A stretch of 34,224 nt of DNA. Source: UBA6814 sp040753075. GTDB taxonomy: Bacteria > Desulfobacterota > Desulfovibrionia > Desulfovibrionales > Desulfovibrionaceae. A program made the translations under genes and the position numbers. Below, piece after piece: positions 31,803-34,224 of this stretch. A model generated the notes under the pieces. The model was not told the DNA's origin, made no database searches, and saw only the letters and a list, made by a program, of their open reading frames with translations. The stretch spans positions 1-34,224 of the forward strand of contig JBFMHA010000035.1 of assembly GCA_040753075.1 (NCBI GenBank). Reading direction: 5' to 3'. The number at the start of each line of letters is the position of its first letter. Position 1 is the stretch's first letter.

Positions 31803-33494
31803 ATGGTCGCCACTGCGGCTCTCTACTACCGGCCCGAAGGCTTCGACACCGGGGGGCGGCGGCTCATGGGCCGGCACTCGGCCGGCGCCGGGATGCTCCA
31901 GGGGCTGGTGCGCCACGGCGCAGCCGGCGCTCTCTTCTGCCATGCCGACACCCCGCGGCATTTCGACGATTTCCGGCAGCGGATAGCGCCCCACAACCGG
32001 CAGGGAAAGGCCGCGGTCTGGGTGCGGCCGGGCGACGCCGCGGCCCTGGCCGGGGTGGGGGCCCTGCACCTGCCCATGCCCGGACTGGGGGAGCAGGCCT
32101 GGGTGCGCCGCCACGCCGGCCAGCGGGGCTGGTCCGTCACCGGCCTGGTGCACACCCTGTGCAGCCGGGAGGCGCTCGCCTCCCTGGCCGGCCTGCTCAC
32201 CGCGCCGGTGCAGCCCTGGGACGCGCTCGTCTGCACGTCCGCCGCGGCCAGGACGGTGGTGGAGCGGGTGCTGGAGGACCACGCCGGCTACCTGGAGTCT
32301 CGGGTGGGGGCGCGGCCTGCCTGCCCGGTGCGGCTGCCGGTGATCCCCCTGGGCGTGGACAGCGCGGACTTCGCGGCGCGGGGCCGCGACCCGGAGCGCC
32401 GCGCCCGGCTGCGCGCGGACCTGGGCATGGCCGAGAACGACGTGGCCGCCCTGTTCTTCGGCCGGCTCATCTTCTACGCCAAGGCCCATCCTGTCCCCAT
32501 GTACCTTGCTCTGGAGCGGGTCGCGGCCCGGGTGGCGGAGCAGGGCGGCCGGCTGTGGCTGCTGCACGTGGGCTGGTTCGAGAACGAGAAGGAGAAGCAG
32601 GCCTTCCTGGAGGCCCCGGCCGCCTTCTGCCCCTCGGTGCGCAGCGTGTTCCTCAACGGCCGCGCGGAGCGGGTCGCGGACGAGGCCTGGGCCGCGGCGG
32701 ACTTCTTCGTGTCCCTGCCGGACAACCTGCAGGAGACCTTCGGGCTCACCCCCATCGAGGCCATGGCCGCGGGCCTGCCGGTGCTTGGGGCGGATTGGGA
32801 CGGCTACCGCGACACGGTGCGGCACGGCCGGGACGGGTTCCTGGTCCCCGCCATTGCGCCCGGGCCGGGCGGCGGCCCTGACCTGGCCGCGGACTACGCC
32901 GCGGACGCGCTCAACTACTCCACCTACGTGGGCCACGCGGCCATGGCCACGGCCGTGGACGTGGCGGCCTGCGCCGAGTTCGCCGGGATGCTGGCCACGG
33001 ATGCGGGCCTGCGTCGCCGCCTGGGCGAGAGCGGCATGGCGCGGGCCAGGGAGGCCTTCGACTGGAAGGTGGTGGTGGCGGCGCACGAGGCCCTGTGGGC
33101 CGAACTGGCAGAAATCCGAAAGTCCGCGTCCGAGATCGCCCCGGTCCCGTCCGGCGGGCCGGCGTCCAGCCTGCTGGACGACCCCTTCCGGGCCTTTGCC
33201 GGCTACGCCACGGCCGAACTCGCGCCCGACACCCGTCTTGTCCCGGGCGACGTCGCCGCGCCCGGGCGCCTGGCCCTCCTGCGCCGCACCTGGATGACCA
33301 GCTTCGGCGAGTCCCACCGTGCTGCGCCCGTGGCCCTGGACCAGGTCCTGGTCCTGGCCCGGGAACAGGGCGGGACCACCGTGGCCGCGGCCCTGGACGC
33401 CCTGGCCCCCCGCGACGCCCGGGAAGCCGCCCTGGCCCTGCGCGGCCTGGGCTGGCTCCTCAAGTTCGACGTGCTGCGCCGGGCGGTTGTCTGA
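31803..33494 (+). CDS. GT4-like glycosyltransferase with C-terminal extension
   Basis: A 563-residue retaining glycosyltransferase of the GT-B fold. The C-terminal Rossmann half has VIPLGVDSADF near 180, ALFFGRLIFYAKAHPV near 217, and the donor-binding EX7E motif Glu311 to Glu319 in ETFGLTPIEAMAAGLPVLG, followed by VRHGRDGFLVP. The N-terminal half is shortened but has the acceptor-side pattern (LYYRPEGFDTGG, MGRHSAGAGMLQGLV). After about residue 450 comes a 110-residue extension with no recognised domain. The acceptor is unknown; lipopolysaccharide, glycan or glycogen-type products are possible. GGGAGGGG precedes the ATG at 31803. It stands alone between the fbp terminator and the AT-rich end of the window. 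Confidence 0.85.
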   Translation: MVATAALYYRPEGFDTGGRRLMGRHSAGAGMLQGLVRHGAAGALFCHADTPRHFDDFRQRIAPHNRQGKAAVWVRPGDAAALAGVGALHLPMPGLGEQAWVRRHAGQRGWSVTGLVHTLCSREALASLAGLLTAPVQPWDALVCTSAAARTVVERVLEDHAGYLESRVGARPACPVRLPVIPLGVDSADFAARGRDPERRARLRADLGMAENDVAALFFGRLIFYAKAHPVPMYLALERVAARVAEQGGRLWLLHVGWFENEKEKQAFLEAPAAFCPSVRSVFLNGRAERVADEAWAAADFFVSLPDNLQETFGLTPIEAMAAGLPVLGADWDGYRDTVRHGRDGFLVPAIAPGPGGGPDLAADYAADALNYSTYVGHAAMATAVDVAACAEFAGMLATDAGLRRRLGESGMARAREAFDWKVVVAAHEALWAELAEIRKSASEIAPVPSGGPASSLLDDPFRAFAGYATAELAPDTRLVPGDVAAPGRLALLRRTWMTSFGESHRAAPVALDQVLVLAREQGGTTVAAALDALAPRDAREAALALRGLGWLLKFDVLRRAVV

Positions 33495-33748
33495 AGCCGG
33501 ATACTATCTTGCTGCAACGGTAAAGGCAGGATGGGAGAAGAATCGCGCGTTCCGACCTCGCGGCATGTGTTTTGGTCTCCGCGTTTTGCTGGCAACTACG
33601 CAGGAGCAAATAAATATATGCTTGCGCCTTGACATGATCGATTTTTTTTGACACGATTAAATAGGCTGGCTTCTAGGCCGCCCTTGCGAGGAGTTGCTTT
33701 TCAAACCTGCATAGTTTGTTGACGTACTGCAACAGTGGGGGTGAGGAA
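33495..33748. promoter_or_regulatory. AT-rich intergenic region with direct repeats
   Basis: The composition falls sharply here. TTGACATGAT (33629) and TTGACACGAT (33648) are direct repeats 19 bp apart, and TTGACA sites and TAAATA-like hexamers abound, so one or more promoters for the next gene are likely, though no pair stands out. No gene was seen. Confidence 0.4.
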
Positions 33749-34045
33749 ATGGCAAATGCTGTCATGCTGAAGCATCCTCAATCAGGACTCGTGAAAAAAG
33801 GTTTATTCGGTTTCAGCTGGACGACGTTTTTCTTCGGAGGATTCCCGGCGCTGTTCAGGGGTGACATCCTCACTGGCGTACTGGTCATTATCCTGAATTT
33901 GGTTTCCATGGGTATTGCAGGCATCCTTTGGGCATTCTTTTACAATAAATCCTACACAACCAAGTTGTTGGAAAAGGGATATGAGTTCGCGGACTCCGAG
34001 GGTGTCGTGAGCCTCGCCAAGAGTAAGCTTGGGGTCGCCGCCTAG
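33749..34045 (+). CDS. Small HrgC-like membrane protein
   Basis: A 98-residue protein that resembles the HrgC/DUF2628-type group of small membrane proteins of unknown role. The pattern KKGLFGFSWTTFFFGGFPALFRGD, then a hydrophobic helix (about 46-72; VLVIILNLVSMGIAGILWAF in part) and FYNKSYTTKLLEKGYEF matches that group. The helix hairpin implies two membrane passes. The start at 33749 was chosen because GTGAGGA lies just before it. Codon use is far less GC-rich than in the rest of the window, which suggests recent transfer; an insertion sequence follows directly. Confidence 0.8.
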   Translation: MANAVMLKHPQSGLVKKGLFGFSWTTFFFGGFPALFRGDILTGVLVIILNLVSMGIAGILWAFFYNKSYTTKLLEKGYEFADSEGVVSLAKSKLGVAA

Positions 34046-34122
34046 GCTCTCGGCCTTTCATGGAGGCCGCAACCTCGCGGCTCGAGGCGTTCCGTGCCTA
34101 GCCCGGATATTGCACGAAAAGA

Positions 34123-34191
34123 ATGGCGGATTGTCTCGTTTTGTGATAGATTTCAGTTGCCTAGACATGAAATCTACGAGAAATCCGCCAT
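34123..34191 (+). repeat. Nested inverted repeat sequestering the transposase start
   Basis: An outer pair (ATGGCGGATTGTCTCG at 34123-34138, complementary to CGAGAAATCCGCCAT at 34177-34191 with one unpaired base) encloses an inner perfect 9-bp pair TAGATTTCA/TGAAATCTA. The transposase ATG begins inside the outer stem. Confidence 0.75.
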
Positions 34192-34224
34192 GGCGAAACG
34201 TACCTCAGATTGCATTGGTTTTCC
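34190..34224 (+). CDS. Transposase, first 11 codons (3' part outside window)
   Basis: An ATG at 34190 opens a frame (MAKRTSDCIGF and onward) that runs off the window. It follows the IS-like leader and has only a weak ribosome site. Eleven residues are too few to name a family. Confidence 0.5.
   Translation, partial: MAKRTSDCIGF

Larger units (their letters stand above)
34101..34224 (+). mobile_element. Left end of an insertion sequence (cut by the window edge)
   Basis: A likely terminal repeat begins near GCCCGGATATTGCACGAAA (34101), followed by a strongly paired leader and the start of a transposase. The exact outer end and any target duplication cannot be seen. The style recalls the IS1380 group, but that is a guess. 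Confidence 0.55.

Noticed and set aside
33203..33595. Minus-strand frame at the end of the glycosyltransferase gene
   Set aside because: Arg/Ser/Ala-rich shadow of the coding strand with no ribosome site or recognisable motif.

Overview
The window is chromosomal DNA of very high GC content from a Gram-negative bacterium. The gene set (CheA and CheX chemotaxis proteins, an AddAB-type exonuclease, an ATP-type phosphofructokinase of the Gly/Lys class, an archaeal-type class V fructose-bisphosphatase, AsmA, NagZ, YjbQ and a sigma-54 promoter) fits a sulfate-reducer-like deltaproteobacterium, most likely a relative of Desulfovibrionaceae. That placement is inference from gene content and style; no rRNA is present. 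Genes are packed tightly, with many 4-base start/stop overlaps.

Left part (1-9.6 kb): the 3' part of cheA ends at a strong hairpin terminator and faces an unknown eight-helix membrane protein. A plus-strand run follows: cpoB/ybgF-like lipoprotein, dprA, an orphan CHASE4-HAMP-PAS-PAS histidine kinase with its own promoter, and xerC overlapping the kinase. xerC converges on a HigBA/RelE-type toxin-antitoxin pair, and the two strands share one CTAG as stop codons.

Middle (9.1-20.5 kb): a minus-strand operon runs EamA transporter, addA, addB, PPC/DUF296 protein. Between addA and addB lies a 108-bp spacer flanked by a duplicated 13-bp junction sequence. Divergent from the transporter is a 118-codon orphan gene with a good sigma-54 promoter; its last codons lie inside a 90-bp tandem repeat with poly-A/poly-T hairpins. 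That repeat separates it from a convergent asmA-family gene. cheX follows with its own terminator.

Right-middle (20.5-30.5 kb): minus-strand nagZ and a ZIP metal transporter (overlapping), with a possible 32-codon leader peptide before them; plus-strand yjbQ and a secreted unknown; minus-strand DUF188 protein, a membrane protein, a secreted zinc-dependent phospholipase C-like protein, a LOG-family nucleotide hydrolase, an AMIN-like periplasmic protein, a cytoplasmic BNR/sialidase-like protein and phosphofructokinase. Phosphofructokinase is divergent from class V fructose-bisphosphatase, so the two opposing enzymes of the same sugar-phosphate step share one 222-bp control region.

Right end (31.6-34.2 kb): a very long hairpin ends fbp; a GT4 glycosyltransferase follows. 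Composition then drops sharply to AT-rich, with a small HrgC-like membrane protein and the left end of an insertion sequence. The IS transposase start codon lies inside a nested long inverted repeat. This end looks horizontally acquired.

No tRNA, rRNA, CRISPR array or prophage was seen. The strongest candidates for something undescribed are the sigma-54-driven orphan gene with its repeat-derived C-terminus, the addA/addB spacer, and the pfk/BNR/AMIN operon facing fbp.
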